A stretch of DNA of 64,000 nt from Rubinisphaera margarita (GTDB lineage Bacteria > Planctomycetota > Planctomycetia > Planctomycetales > Planctomycetaceae). Under the pieces are notes generated by a model, which had not been told where the DNA came from, made no database searches, and saw nothing but the letters and a program-made list of their open reading frames with translations. The position numbers were made by a program, and so were the translations under genes. The DNA is taken from NCBI RefSeq assembly GCF_022267515.1, contig NZ_JAKFGB010000021.1, positions 345,892-409,891 of the forward strand, in the 5' to 3' direction. Each line of letters opens with the position of its first letter. The first letter of the stretch is position 1. Below are positions 9,191-18,609 of this stretch, one piece after another.

Positions 9191-9236
9191 GGTGCAGTGG
9201 TGATACTACTGTTGCACCTATCGGCAGGTGCGTCAA
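9191..9236 (-). promoter_or_regulatory. Candidate operator/promoter of the ribbon-helix-helix gene
   Basis: Between 9191 and 9231 lie GGTGCA (9191-9196), TGCACC (9213-9218), GCACCT (9214-9219) and AGGTGC (9226-9231), forming two overlapping inverted repeats 17 bp upstream of the gene start. On the minus strand a TTGACG -35-like box (plus 9231-9236) lies upstream of TAGTAT, but the spacing is long. This arrangement suits an autoregulatory operator. The rest of 9237-9444 shows no gene. Confidence 0.45.
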
Positions 9237-9366
9237 TAGTGGTTTAGCAAAACTTTGCACCGACCCGCAAGGGATCGAGCCGCACCCCACGCGAACGCTC
9301 CCTCCAGACCCCACCAACAAAGGCCCGGGGCCTCCCTCGAAGCCGGCCATCGGTCACCAGCTGGAA

Positions 9367-9402
<36 letters not shown>

Positions 9403-9444
9403 CGCGAGAGCTTTACCCCAACGTGAACCCGACAAACCTGTCGA

Positions 9445-9609
9445 CTACCTGCGTTGCAGCAGTTCCGGATAGTTCTCGTACATCCTCAGCTCTGCACGGC
9501 TCCGCCATATGTCACGCAAGAACGCGATGTTCAAGATCACCGAAACGAGTAGCGCGAGGATCAGGGCTGGATTGTTGCGATACTCAGGAAAGTTGGTGTT
9601 GTCACTCAT
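9445..9609 (-). CDS. Small single-pass membrane protein
   Basis: A 54-residue frame starts at ATG 9609, with GGGAA seven bases upstream. It begins MSDNTNFPEYRNN, has one strongly hydrophobic stretch (PALILALLVSVILNIAFL), and ends in a charged tail (RDIWRSRAELRMYENYPELLQRR). It lies 54 bp downstream of the R-M gene on the same strand, so it may be co-transcribed. The topology is inferred from hydrophobicity alone. I know of no family for it. Confidence 0.55.
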   Translation of the reverse strand: MSDNTNFPEYRNNPALILALLVSVILNIAFLRDIWRSRAELRMYENYPELLQRR

Positions 9610-9663
9610 GGAGTATTCCCAGGGCAGAGGGTGGCAGAGACATTCAACAAACTACGATCACAG

Positions 9664-12600
9664 TTACGCCACATACCGGCCGTCGTCGGTTTGGCGGGCC
9701 TGGCCGACTTCGACGAGGGTGTCGAGGAGTTCTTCGACGGTGTCGGCTTTTACGCGGCTGAAGCCTTTGGCCAGTTCGGCGGCCGTGCAGGCCGACGACT
9801 GGGAATGCAGAGCCGTGCGGATGGCGCCGATGCGTTCGGGGAGGGATTTCGGCCAGGTTGCTTTCTTGACTTTGGCCGGTTTCGCGGCGGCTGGCTCTGG
9901 GGCGTCCTCTTTGATGCCGAGTTTCTTCTGCGTCGCCTGCTGCCCCTGCGGGTTCTGGAACTCGGGGCGGAGCCAGCGAATGAGGCCCTGTTCTTCCTCG
10001 GCGGCTCGTTCGTGGTTGAGGGCGACGAGCTTTTCGAGAATCTCCTCGTCGGTCAACTCCGGTGACCAGCCGTACGCCTCGAAGACGGCGGCATCGAGAT
10101 CGTCGTGAATCTGCTTCAGGACCGAGACCAGCCCCTGCTCGTGAATCGTCTTCTCCTTGTCGGAAAGCGGCTCCCCGGCCCGGAGCTTTTCGAGCACGTT
10201 GTACATCCCGGTCATCGTCAACTTCGGATGCAATTCCTGCTGCCGCTTCCGATGAGCATCAAGCTGTTCGCCGAGTTCGCGGATGCGCTGCTTGAGGTCT
10301 TCGGTGGGGGTGGGGAAGGGGAATGTCTCGAAGCAACGAGTCTTGTTGTACCTTGGATCGTTTCCGACGCCAAGGCGCCCACCTGTCGCGAGAGCCCAGG
10401 CTACATGAATACGGCTTGAAAGCACCCCCAGGAAATAGGCGTCATCAAGGCCAATATTGATTAGCGCGTTATCCGGTCTAATGTCGCCAGAAAGGAAAAC
10501 AAAGAAACGGTGTTTGGCAGTCTCCGCCGTGCTGATGAACCGAGGCAGGCCCGAAAGCATCTCTCGCATCTGCACATTCGTGGCCCCGAAAAGCCACCAA
10601 TTTCGCTTACGATACTCCATGCGATTATTGTCGCGTTCAGGCTTTACGTGGTCATAAACGTGCTGATAGATCGATGGAAACTGTTCGCGGACTTCCTGTT
10701 CGCTCATTCCATGAAGATCTATGACAAGAACATCTCTGCTCGACTGCGTAAGATCTCTTCCATTTCTGTACGGAACAACGACGGAAGCCATTGAGGGATT
10801 ATGATCGAGTCCAAGCTGACTCGCCTTGTCTCTGCTTACGATGAATCCCGCTCCGTGAAGCTTAACTCCTGTGTTGCTTATTCGGGCATTTCCTCGTAAG
10901 GGCTTGGATGTGGCAACAGCAGCGCCCATTTTTAGGTCTGGATGGATTTGACCTTCACTCTCACGCAGGATGGATGATCCGCTTCGGTCAAAATGCCGTA
11001 GTACGCCGGTCGCCGCACCTTGAACTCCGACTGTCATTGCGATCCGCACGTCGGCTCCATCAGCGCCGTCGACCCACGGATGGTCTGGGATCGCAAAGCC
11101 AAGCGATAATCTTTGAGAGTCTTGCAGGTAGCGTTCGACAACCTTCCTGTTTTGGGATTGGCTGATGCTGTTGGTAGTAATCAATCCGAACCGTTCGCTG
11201 TCCTCAGAAGAGACAGCCTTTGCTGCTTTCTCCCACCAGTACATCACGTAGTCCGAAGAACTGGGTACTAACTCGTATGTTGAACGAAGCGCGTCTGTAT
11301 AACCGTCTCCTAAGGTGAGACGCATCACGAAATTTCCCACGAACGGCGGGTTCCCCACAATATAATCCGCTTTCGGCCATTCCGCTTTTCTCGGGTTGAT
11401 GTACCGTAGATCCTGGACGCGGGCGGTTTCGTCGGGGATCTCTTCTCCCGTGACCGGGGAGGTTTTCATCGTCCGGCCGTCCCAGCGGGTGACCGGTTCG
11501 CCGTTTTCGTCGACGACCGGTTCGATGGCGTCCCAGTCGAGGACGGCGTCGCGGTTTTCGATGTTGTCGAACTTGCGGATGATCGGCTCTTTGATGTCCT
11601 GATCGCCCCGGGTGCGGAAGTGCCATTGCAGATAGCCGATCCAGAGGACCAGATCGGTAATGGCCGCTGCCCGGGGATTGATTTCGATGCCGAGGAACTG
11701 GTGCGGATCGACGGTGGCGATCTCCATCCCGCCGTATTGCGGGTCGAACTCCTTCATCGCGTTGAGGACTTCCCCTTCGAGCCGCTTCATCAACTCCAGC
11801 GACACGTACAGAAAGTTTCCGGAACCGCAGGCCGGATCGAGCACGCGGACGTTGCACAGGTGCTGATGGAAATCGCGGAGCACCTTGACCGCTTCTTTGG
11901 TCTTTCCGGTGTCATCGAGCTGGGCGGCGGTGGCGTAGGCGGTTTCCCATTCGGCCCGCAGCGGTTCGATGATCGTCGGCATGACGAGCCGCTCGACATA
12001 GGCACGCGGCGTGTAATGGGCTCCCAGCTTGTGCCGTTCGACGGGATCGAGAGCGCGTTCGAGCAGGGTGCCGAAGATGGCGGGCTCGACTTCGTTCCAT
12101 TGGGCCTCAGCCGCTTCGATGAGCAATTCGAGTTGATCCGGCGTCAGCGGGATGGCGGAGCAGTCTTTGAACAGGGTGCCGTTGAACTGTTTGATCTTCC
12201 TGCGGAGGATCGGCGAGAAGCCCCCGGCGTCCATGGTCTGCCAGAGGGTTTCGATCATCGGCACGAAGTTCTCGACTTCGTCGCGGAGGCTGATGAGCAG
12301 ATCGGTAAAGGCATGATCGGGCAGCAGGCCGACATCCTCGGCGAACATCGTGAACAGACACCGCATCAGGAACTGTGCGACATGCTCGGGCGTGTCTTTG
12401 CCTTCGAGCAGCCGGGCGAGTTTCGCGAGCTTCGCGGCCAGATCGCGGGTGACTTTGGCCGACTTGCGGGAGGGATCGAGCTGGAGCGGATCGGTCCAGA
12501 TGGCCCGCAGCAGGTCCTGGACGTCGTCCTTTTCGAGATCCTGCAGCTGAATGCGAAAGCTGGCCGGATTGGGGAACGCGATGTAGTTCTTGCCGGACTG

Positions 12601-13080
12601 CGTGAAGTCGGCATACAGGTCGATGCAGTAGCCGACATCGACCACGATGAGGAAGGGGGGCCACTCATCGGGAATGGCTTCGGCATAGCGTTTGGCCTGG
12701 TTGAAGGCTTTCCGCATCGCCTTCTGCCAGTCGGGAGTCCCCCGAGTTGCCATCCCTTTGCGGAGTTTCTTTTCCTTCGTCTTCTTCGCCAGTGCGTCAG
12801 ACTTTTCGAGTGCCTTCTTGTGAACACCTTGTTTGGACTCAAGGATGAATCGTCCCTTGTAGTAGAGATCGATCCGCCCTTGGCTGGTCGTCAGACCATC
12901 GTCTCTGAATTCGACTGGCTTCTCGAATACGTAATGATCGCTCGTGTGGTCAGCGGTGCCGATTGACGGCTTCTCGACGCCAAGCAGCTCACAGAGTTCA
13001 TTGAGGAAGGTTTGCGAGTTGGCCATCTCGGCCCCGCCGGAGTCTTTCCAGCGGCTGATGAATTCCCTGGCGTCGGTCAT
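9664..13080 (-). CDS. MmeI-like (type IIL/IIG) restriction enzyme and DNA methyltransferase
   Basis: The 1,138-residue single chain combines nuclease, methyltransferase and target-recognition regions. Near the N-terminus D71 and E81-S-K83 form D-X9-EXK, the same spacing as the catalytic motif of MmeI. The gamma-class methyltransferase core follows, with motif I DPACGSGNFLY (about residue 411) and motif IV GNPPF (about 573), the N6-adenine type. The distal part is probably the target recognition region plus a C-terminal helical extension, longer than in MmeI (about 919 residues). The expected activity is modification of one strand and cleavage of unmodified phage DNA at a fixed distance. The specificity cannot be read. 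It is the cargo gene at the distal end of the tRNA-Asn element. Related chains are sometimes annotated only as methyltransferases. Confidence 0.85.
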   Translation of the reverse strand: MTDAREFISRWKDSGGAEMANSQTFLNELCELLGVEKPSIGTADHTSDHYVFEKPVEFRDDGLTTSQGRIDLYYKGRFILESKQGVHKKALEKSDALAKKTKEKKLRKGMATRGTPDWQKAMRKAFNQAKRYAEAIPDEWPPFLIVVDVGYCIDLYADFTQSGKNYIAFPNPASFRIQLQDLEKDDVQDLLRAIWTDPLQLDPSRKSAKVTRDLAAKLAKLARLLEGKDTPEHVAQFLMRCLFTMFAEDVGLLPDHAFTDLLISLRDEVENFVPMIETLWQTMDAGGFSPILRRKIKQFNGTLFKDCSAIPLTPDQLELLIEAAEAQWNEVEPAIFGTLLERALDPVERHKLGAHYTPRAYVERLVMPTIIEPLRAEWETAYATAAQLDDTGKTKEAVKVLRDFHQHLCNVRVLDPACGSGNFLYVSLELMKRLEGEVLNAMKEFDPQYGGMEIATVDPHQFLGIEINPRAAAITDLVLWIGYLQWHFRTRGDQDIKEPIIRKFDNIENRDAVLDWDAIEPVVDENGEPVTRWDGRTMKTSPVTGEEIPDETARVQDLRYINPRKAEWPKADYIVGNPPFVGNFVMRLTLGDGYTDALRSTYELVPSSSDYVMYWWEKAAKAVSSEDSERFGLITTNSISQSQNRKVVERYLQDSQRLSLGFAIPDHPWVDGADGADVRIAMTVGVQGAATGVLRHFDRSGSSILRESEGQIHPDLKMGAAVATSKPLRGNARISNTGVKLHGAGFIVSRDKASQLGLDHNPSMASVVVPYRNGRDLTQSSRDVLVIDLHGMSEQEVREQFPSIYQHVYDHVKPERDNNRMEYRKRNWWLFGATNVQMREMLSGLPRFISTAETAKHRFFVFLSGDIRPDNALINIGLDDAYFLGVLSSRIHVAWALATGGRLGVGNDPRYNKTRCFETFPFPTPTEDLKQRIRELGEQLDAHRKRQQELHPKLTMTGMYNVLEKLRAGEPLSDKEKTIHEQGLVSVLKQIHDDLDAAVFEAYGWSPELTDEEILEKLVALNHERAAEEEQGLIRWLRPEFQNPQGQQATQKKLGIKEDAPEPAAAKPAKVKKATWPKSLPERIGAIRTALHSQSSACTAAELAKGFSRVKADTVEELLDTLVEVGQARQTDDGRYVA

Positions 13081-13183
13081 GAGTGTCGTACGTTGTGTCT
13101 CTGCAGTGGATGTCGTGATGGGTTCAGGTGATCAGGTCACTATAGCCGATGATCCGCCCACACTTCCACGCACCGAGCCGCGC

Positions 13184-13378
13184 TTACTTTGCCGCCCTCG
13201 CTTCCGACACCACAAGAGCGAGAATGCGTTCCTTCAGTTCCATGGATAGATCGGGCCAGGCCGAGACCAGAACGGCGAGAGAAGCATCCCGTGCGTCGGC
13301 TTTTGCAGCGCGCGGTTCGGCGTTTTCGGGATGTCTAGGCCCTTTTGCCCATTGTTCGCGTCCTACCGGGGGAGCTAA
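13184..13378 (-). pseudogene. Stranded native C-terminal coding segment of the element's integrase
   Basis: Reading the minus strand from attR at 13378 in the integrase frame gives LAPPVG, exactly as at attL, then 58 further residues to a stop at 13184. The segment ends in ASLAVLVSAWPDLSMELK and ERILALVVSEARAAK, a tail I associate with planctomycete integrases. It has no start or catalytic residues of its own. In the excised circle it would lie in frame behind residue 407 of the integrase, giving a 471-residue protein. In the integrated state it is separated from the integrase by the whole element. Confidence 0.85.
13354..13378 (+). repeat. attR: right attachment site
   Basis: This is the second copy of the 25-bp tRNA-Asn 3'-end repeat, with one mismatch to 6140-6164. 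The 19 bp from 13360 to 13378 are identical to 6146-6164. Only the T-arm and acceptor 3' part are present, so no second tRNA is made. Confidence 0.93.
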
Positions 13379-13417
13379 ACCATACGGGTACGAACTCATT
13401 GTACCCCGGAGTTAACG

Positions 13418-13448
13418 AAACGCCGAACGAGAGATCGTCCGGCGTTTT
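13418..13448 (+). terminator. Terminator probably belonging to tRNA-Asn before integration
   Basis: AAACGCCG (13418-13425) pairs with CGGCGTTT (13440-13447), with an inner ACGA/TCGT helix and a GAGA loop, followed by T residues. It lies 40 bp beyond attR, about where a terminator would sit behind the uninterrupted tRNA. Confidence 0.7.
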
Positions 13449-13751
13449 CGCGTGGTATAGGCCTATTTTGTAGCACTGCGGCTCGCTGGCGGAATGGTGA
13501 GAGTCGGCTTGGGAGACTCTCGGGGGTTCTCGCTCGCCCGGGCTTTGCCTCGCTCTCGCCGAGACTCTCGAACTCTCTCTGCTACCGCGTCTCTCCGGTT
13601 AACGCTTCCGTCCGGAAAGGTGCCCCGAAACGTTTGAACTCAAGCGGCTCTCCGGGCAGAATGGCGTGTGTGGAATTGTCCACCAGTTCCCTTGGCTTTT
13701 CCCTTCTTGTGCCTCACCCCTCGAAGTTCACCCGGAAGACAATCCGCTGCG
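13449..13751. other. Intergenic region with GAGAGTC/GACTCTC inverted repeats
   Basis: I see no convincing gene. Around 13498-13575 there are several GAGAGTC and GACTCTC copies able to form hairpins, but neither a T run nor a cloverleaf. The reading frame of the next gene is open back to 13668 but looks non-native upstream of 13752. Confidence 0.4.
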
Positions 13752-14597
13752 ATGACGACAAATGCTGCGTATGCAGACCGATGCCTGCTGGAACTCGTCC
13801 AGCATGTTTTCGAACATCGATCCGGCTTACTGCCTCCCCTACATTACGGCGAACTCGCGCAACGAATTGGTCGCGTTCGCCCCGATGGCTCGGGGGTTGG
13901 GATCGGCATGGGAGATGTCCTCGGAACGATGGGCCGTAAGCTCGACATCTTGTCTGGTGAATGGGGAGAAATTCCACATATCCAGAGCCTCGTTGTCAGT
14001 AAGCATGGGCCTAATAAGGGCGTACCCGACGACGGCATTACTAGTATCTGGCCAGACTATGATCAATTGACGATCGCAGAGAAACGACACAAGGCACAAA
14101 TCGAATACCAGAGGATCGGGGAGTTCGGAAGTCGCTGGAATGACGTCTTGCAGGCGATGGAACTGAGCCTCCCGCGGCCCACGGGAGACGAAGTCCCGCA
14201 AGGCCGCGGGGAATCCGAGTACCATCGTCGTTTGAAGGAATTCGTGTGTGCCAATCCCGAGGTCGTCGGTCTTACCGCGAACGCGGTCGGAATTATTGAG
14301 TATCCCCTGCCGACCCTCGATGCGGTAGACGTCCTTTTCAAGACGGAAGGAGGATGCGTAGCAATCGAAGTGAAATCGGCTGTTTCTGATAGATACAAAA
14401 AAGATTACGAGCGAGGAATCTTTCAGGTCGTGAAATACCGATCGCTCCTCACCGCCATGTCGAAAGTTACCGGCTACAGCATCACGGGCAACATCGATGC
14501 GCTGCTCGTTCTTGAGGGACACCTTCCAGATTGTTACCGTCCCCTCGCCAATACGCTGGAAGTTTCCCTTCTGGAGAATGTAAAGGTGGAATCGTGA
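13752..14597 (+). CDS. PD-(D/E)XK nuclease-like protein of unknown role
   Basis: From the ATG at 13752 (MTTNAAYADR) the protein has 281 residues. The N-terminal half resembles a small winged-helix-like domain (LLPPLHYGELAQRIGRVRPDG). The C-terminal half contains a candidate nuclease core: LPTLDAVDVLFKTEGG with an aspartate, then VAIEVKSAVSDRYKKD as the ExK strand. ExK after an acidic strand is typical of restriction-like nucleases. The gene lies between two restriction loci, so a defence role is plausible. I could not assign it to a named family. No partner gene is evident. Confidence 0.55.
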   Translation: MTTNAAYADRCLLELVQHVFEHRSGLLPPLHYGELAQRIGRVRPDGSGVGIGMGDVLGTMGRKLDILSGEWGEIPHIQSLVVSKHGPNKGVPDDGITSIWPDYDQLTIAEKRHKAQIEYQRIGEFGSRWNDVLQAMELSLPRPTGDEVPQGRGESEYHRRLKEFVCANPEVVGLTANAVGIIEYPLPTLDAVDVLFKTEGGCVAIEVKSAVSDRYKKDYERGIFQVVKYRSLLTAMSKVTGYSITGNIDALLVLEGHLPDCYRPLANTLEVSLLENVKVES

Positions 14598-14798
14598 GGG
14601 ACAATTGCTGACCTTTGATAAGGTCGCGAATTACGATGAGTGATGTTTTAAGATTTATCTCCTGCACGGCAGCTTCGATGACAGTTTCAGATATCGCCGG
14701 CAATTGTGAAGAGTCTGTGGCGGCTACGAGACGCACGATGAACGTAGTATTTTGGTGAGGCAATCAGCAAAAGTGTCCGTTAAGGAGATCGTCGATCC

Positions 14799-15926
14799 AT
14801 GAATCATCCACGCCGAGTACCGGTACTTTGTGGTGGTGACGAGTTTCACCCCGAGCACTTCCGTGCGGAGTTTCCCCGCCTGATTGTGGATACCAACGAC
14901 GCCGATCCTGAATGGACGAGCACGATACTGGCAGCGTTAAGAGATTTCGATTTTGAAAATGACGCACATTGCGAGCCGAACGTGCAGAAGTACTACAAAC
15001 TCATTCGGATGCATGGGCCCTACGAGGTGTACGCAGCCGTTCATGCACTTGCGATGAGTTCACCAGAATGGGCTTTGAGAGAGCTATATCTCTGGTGCCA
15101 TCTCGGGGACTTCCTTTTCTCGCAGCTCTCCGATGCAGGTCTTCGTCGCTTCTTGCCTTTCAATAATCTCTCAATCATGCCTGCAGTTGATCAATTCGGA
15201 CGTGGGATTTTCGTTCTGCGATTTCACTCGATGAGAGAGATAAGAATATACGGGAGGACTTTCTATCAGCCCGAGCATTCGCCGGTGATTACCGTGCGCG
15301 GAAGAAGTTTCCAACTCGTGTTGAATGGGCATACGATCGATAGCATTCACGAGCGATTATACCCCACGTGGACAACGTACGGAACGTCCGGTGATGCATT
15401 CACATTCTATGCCCGCCGGCGTTATTTTGAGATCAGTACAATACGCGACAATTATAATCCCCGAAAACGAAGGGATGCTGTTGTGCTGTACGATAGAACC
15501 TGGTGGGAGAATGAGAGGCTTCACCGGATTATTCCATCAACTATTTTTGCGAGCATGATCGCGGGATCTCAGATGACGCCCGATGATTGCGTTAAACAAG
15601 GCTATTGTCCAATTGATCTGAAAGGGGAGTACGCCACAACGCGAACATTTTTAGCCGTCGGTTTTGCCGCTACTGACGAATACGAATCTATCACGAATGC
15701 ACCGCTTGCCAACGATAAGAGGGAGAGTTTAATCCAGGCAGCTGAATCGCGAGCGGCAAACGAGTACTTGAAATCGATTGCGCAAGGGCGGAGGAAAGAA
15801 AGTGTCGAGGGGATCAACTCGCCACGAATCCCTCAGAGGGCCGAGGCCCTTCGATATCGGCAGGACAGCATCGGCGATGTGGTAAAGACCATCAACGATC
15901 CGATCTATTACGAGTGGTGGGAATAA
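14799..15926 (+). CDS. Uncharacterised 375-residue protein
   Basis: Frame, length and amino-acid composition look genuine: an acidic start (DEFHPEHFRAEFPRLIVDTN), mixed alpha/beta content, and a charged helical C-terminus ending in IYYEWWE. The middle has a tryptophan- and tyrosine-rich segment (DRTWWENERLHRIIP). I see no membrane segment, nuclease motif or P-loop, and I do not recognise the family. The gene follows the nuclease-like gene on the same strand after a 201-bp gap, and abuts the truncated end of an hsdR pseudogene, so it may have arrived with the event that truncated hsdR. Confidence 0.6.
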   Translation: MNHPRRVPVLCGGDEFHPEHFRAEFPRLIVDTNDADPEWTSTILAALRDFDFENDAHCEPNVQKYYKLIRMHGPYEVYAAVHALAMSSPEWALRELYLWCHLGDFLFSQLSDAGLRRFLPFNNLSIMPAVDQFGRGIFVLRFHSMREIRIYGRTFYQPEHSPVITVRGRSFQLVLNGHTIDSIHERLYPTWTTYGTSGDAFTFYARRRYFEISTIRDNYNPRKRRDAVVLYDRTWWENERLHRIIPSTIFASMIAGSQMTPDDCVKQGYCPIDLKGEYATTRTFLAVGFAATDEYESITNAPLANDKRESLIQAAESRAANEYLKSIAQGRRKESVEGINSPRIPQRAEALRYRQDSIGDVVKTINDPIYYEWWE

Positions 15927-15943
15927 TCCGGTCATTCATGAAG

Positions 15944-16906
15944 TCATGAGACGCGAATATAAGGGGCGTATCCTTGCATGAATCCGTACTGGCTGCGGTG
16001 AGCTTCGTCTGCAATCACGGTGAAGTATTAGCGGTCCGAAAGGACTGGATGCTCGGTCTCACTTCCGTCTGTCTTCAGCCGTAGCTTCTCAATTGTTGTG
16101 AAGATGACCTCGCCACCTTCTGTCTGCAGCAGGTCGCGAAGTTCGTCAACGGACTCCGCATGCTTGACATCACCAACTAGCGCCCAACCCGGCACGAACT
16201 GATCGTGGGGTTGATCGTCAAGGTCGGTGCGGTCCACCCGAATGAATTGAACCCGGTCTGCCGCCGTATTAGTCCGACCAGGTTTTCATGGAACATGCCA
16301 CTCCGGCGTTGCAGTCCACATTCTATTCAGCGTCGTGATGCCGTCTGACATCACTGTGACGGCGTTAAATTCGAACACCTGCGGAATGTCGTGCCTGTAA
16401 TGCGTAATCTGGTTCAGAGCGTCTTCGACGGTTGGCTGATCGCGGTACGGCTTCTTCAGTTTGAAAGGGCGAGTGGAAGACCATTGACGAAGCTGACCAG
16501 ATCCGGCCGGCGATCATTGTGCCTGTGAATCGAGAGCTGACAGACAATCAGAAACTCGTTGTTGTCCGCGTTATCCCAGTCCATTGCATAATGGCGACGA
16601 TGTTCAATCCGACCACTCTACTCGTAACTCGATACCCCGGGGCAGGTCTTTGTGGAACGCCAGGTTGCGGCGAAGCGAATCTGCCCCTCCCGGCCGGGAG
16701 AATCGTCGGACCGCCTTTTCCAAGCTGGGCTCCGGCAGATCCGGATAACGAACCGTGAGCGTTCGCTGCAGTACGTTGCGCAGAACGACCTCGCTCTGGT
16801 CACGGTCTAGGTCGACTCCGTGGCAGTATGTATCCTCCCCGTAGAGCTGCTTCAGCCGTTATATCGTCGTTAGTTCATATGTAGTTTCAGTTCGGTGGTT
16901 TGGCAT
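15944..16906 (-). pseudogene. hsdR: Degraded type I restriction subunit R gene
   Basis: Pieces of an HsdR N-terminal half can be read in different frames. They are MPNHRTETTYELTTI then a stop, YGEDTYCHGVDLDRDQSEVV, RYPDLPEPSLEKAVRRFSRP, NDNRRPDLVSFVNGLPLAL, QPTVEDALNQITHYRHDIPQ, the internal ALVGDVKHAESVDELRDLLQ with GGEVIFTTIEKLRLKTDG, then after another stop VIADEAHRSQYGFMQGYAP. The DEAH box and the RNase-like N-terminus identify the family. There is an internal deletion removing the Walker A region, several frameshifts, and everything after the DEAH region is gone. Its ATG at 16906 is 2 bp behind the stop of the next upstream gene, so it was once in an operon with it. Confidence 0.85.
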
Positions 16907-16908
16907 GA

Positions 16909-18609
16909 CTACCTTCTTCGACGTCTCGTCCCGGCTGTATCAAGGTGGTCACCACAATGACCAACGACGAGAATCGGCTGGCCATTCGAGTTTGCCGCTT
17001 TCCCGAAGTAGACGCGGAGCCACTTGTTCTGGACGGGACCAAGTTTGAGGTGCGGCGTGATATCGACCCTCCCGCCATTGAAATCGACGCGTCGAGCTGC
17101 CGAGGCACTTGCGTCACGATTCGTCATCGATCCTTCTGTCATCGTCATTTCAAATCCGCCGGACCGTTCTCTGAATAAGTCGACAATGCGTCCTGACTCC
17201 GTCCCATCGCGATACAGCAAGTCGTGCATTGTCGTTGCTAGGTGCCACAACATTCGCACGACCTGCGGTATCTCACGCCTCAGGCTATTGAACTCAGCTC
17301 GATCGGCAGATCGACGCGCATCATCCGTGAATGCGATACGGTCCGGAAAAAGAGTTTCGATTACGCCGATTGCATCTCCAATCGATTCGACAGGCAAACC
17401 GTGGTCAGCAATCAGCTGCAGCACATCCGTCAGTCGATTCGTGTCGGCTTCTGCTGATGCAGCGCGTTGTTCGGCATCCCGCCGGAGGAACTCCTCGGTT
17501 CGAATCGTGGTCTCTGACTGATCTGCTCGCTCGTTTGCCTCTTCGAGTTCAAGCTGCATGCGCTCGACGTCGGCCTCGAGTCGTTTCACTTCGTTGTTGC
17601 AGTACTCGACGAACTCACTGTCCTGGCCGCTTTCCCGCGCCTGCTGGATGACACGGTCAATTTCAGCTCGCCGTTCCAGTTGCTCGATATCAGCAATTGA
17701 CCCGACGGAATGTAGAGCGGATGCCGTGAACCGGCGGGCTAATGCCTCCACAATGAGATCCCGGACGACATTCTGCCCGATAGAATCGACGTCTCGATCC
17801 AGGAAGAACCGATGCCGACGGTAGTCGTGGAGAGCATCCAGTCGAAGACCGGGCATGTACACTCGCGCCATCCCGTGCGTACAGCGGTAAGCTTCCGGGA
17901 TCATCCATTCCAGCTCTTCGTTCAGTTCGCGAGCAGGGGCGTCATACACGACCGCAATTCCCGCGAGGAGCCTTGCCAACTCGCCAGGATTGAGCACAGG
18001 TCGTTCGGTAATCCGGCTCGCCCGAATGAGTACGATGGGGCACTGTCGGTTCGCGTCCGCCAGTTGGTCCCGGAATGTGGCTCCGCCGCCGATATCAAGC
18101 TGGCGAGGAGTCGTCGATAACAGTGTCGTTCCCAAGCATGCGGAATACACGTCGAGAAGCTTCAAAACGATGCCGGGAGCGGAAGATGGCGGCGCATCAG
18201 GTTCCTCACCAATGAATCCGGGAATGATCCAGTGGTGGTTGGAGATCGCGAATTCCAAACTACCGTCGTCCTGAAGCGCAATTCCGATACTCGTTTGCCA
18301 GCGGCGTGACTGGGGAAACTGGCCGCACGAGTGAGTCAGGCACAGAGCCCAGAACTGTGGACTGCTTTCGGTTCCGGAGCCAATGAAACGGCGTGTCTCC
18401 ACAAGTGTGCCCTGACCACCGGGTGGCGCCCATTGTCCCCCGGTGAAAAGCCAGGAGCCCCGATTGTACGCATCATTCCTTTCAACTCGGTTTCCGATCC
18501 AGAATCGGATCTCACGGACGACATCTCCCCAGTCGATTGTCGTATTCGCCGCCGGTCGAAGGATGAAGCGTGTGCGGTAATGAAGGGTTGCGTTCGCGGG
18601 TAAATTCAT
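16909..18609 (-). CDS. Coiled-coil protein formerly in operon with hsdR
   Basis: An intact 566-residue protein. The N-terminal ~300 residues are mixed alpha/beta (for example GIVLKLLDVYSACLGTTLLS and RVYMPGLRLDALHDYRRHRF). A long charged coiled coil follows (about 345-410: EVKRLEADVERMQLELEEAN onwards). A small C-terminal domain ends with LKLGPVQNKWLRVYFGKAAN and ILVVGHCGDHLDT, then a run of arginines. I do not recognise a catalytic motif. Gene order (tiny overlapping gene, this gene, then hsdR 2 bp later) suggests an accessory or regulatory protein of a type I restriction locus that survived when hsdR decayed. Other possibilities are a standalone defence protein. Confidence 0.65.
   Translation of the reverse strand: MNLPANATLHYRTRFILRPAANTTIDWGDVVREIRFWIGNRVERNDAYNRGSWLFTGGQWAPPGGQGTLVETRRFIGSGTESSPQFWALCLTHSCGQFPQSRRWQTSIGIALQDDGSLEFAISNHHWIIPGFIGEEPDAPPSSAPGIVLKLLDVYSACLGTTLLSTTPRQLDIGGGATFRDQLADANRQCPIVLIRASRITERPVLNPGELARLLAGIAVVYDAPARELNEELEWMIPEAYRCTHGMARVYMPGLRLDALHDYRRHRFFLDRDVDSIGQNVVRDLIVEALARRFTASALHSVGSIADIEQLERRAEIDRVIQQARESGQDSEFVEYCNNEVKRLEADVERMQLELEEANERADQSETTIRTEEFLRRDAEQRAASAEADTNRLTDVLQLIADHGLPVESIGDAIGVIETLFPDRIAFTDDARRSADRAEFNSLRREIPQVVRMLWHLATTMHDLLYRDGTESGRIVDLFRERSGGFEMTMTEGSMTNRDASASAARRVDFNGGRVDITPHLKLGPVQNKWLRVYFGKAANSNGQPILVVGHCGDHLDTAGTRRRRR

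Noticed and set aside
11620..12966. 448-codon plus-strand frame antisense to the MmeI-like gene
   Set aside because: Composition is that of a shadow frame in GC-rich DNA, and the minus-strand frame has catalytic motifs throughout.
13481..13600. Structured GC-rich segment resembling part of a long-arm tRNA
   Set aside because: No acceptor stem or T arm can be paired; only scattered GAGAGTC/GACTCTC hairpins remain.
14482..14763. 93-codon minus-strand frame overlapping the nuclease-like gene's 3' end
   Set aside because: Its first half looks somewhat protein-like, but it has no ribosome site and lies largely antisense to a better frame.
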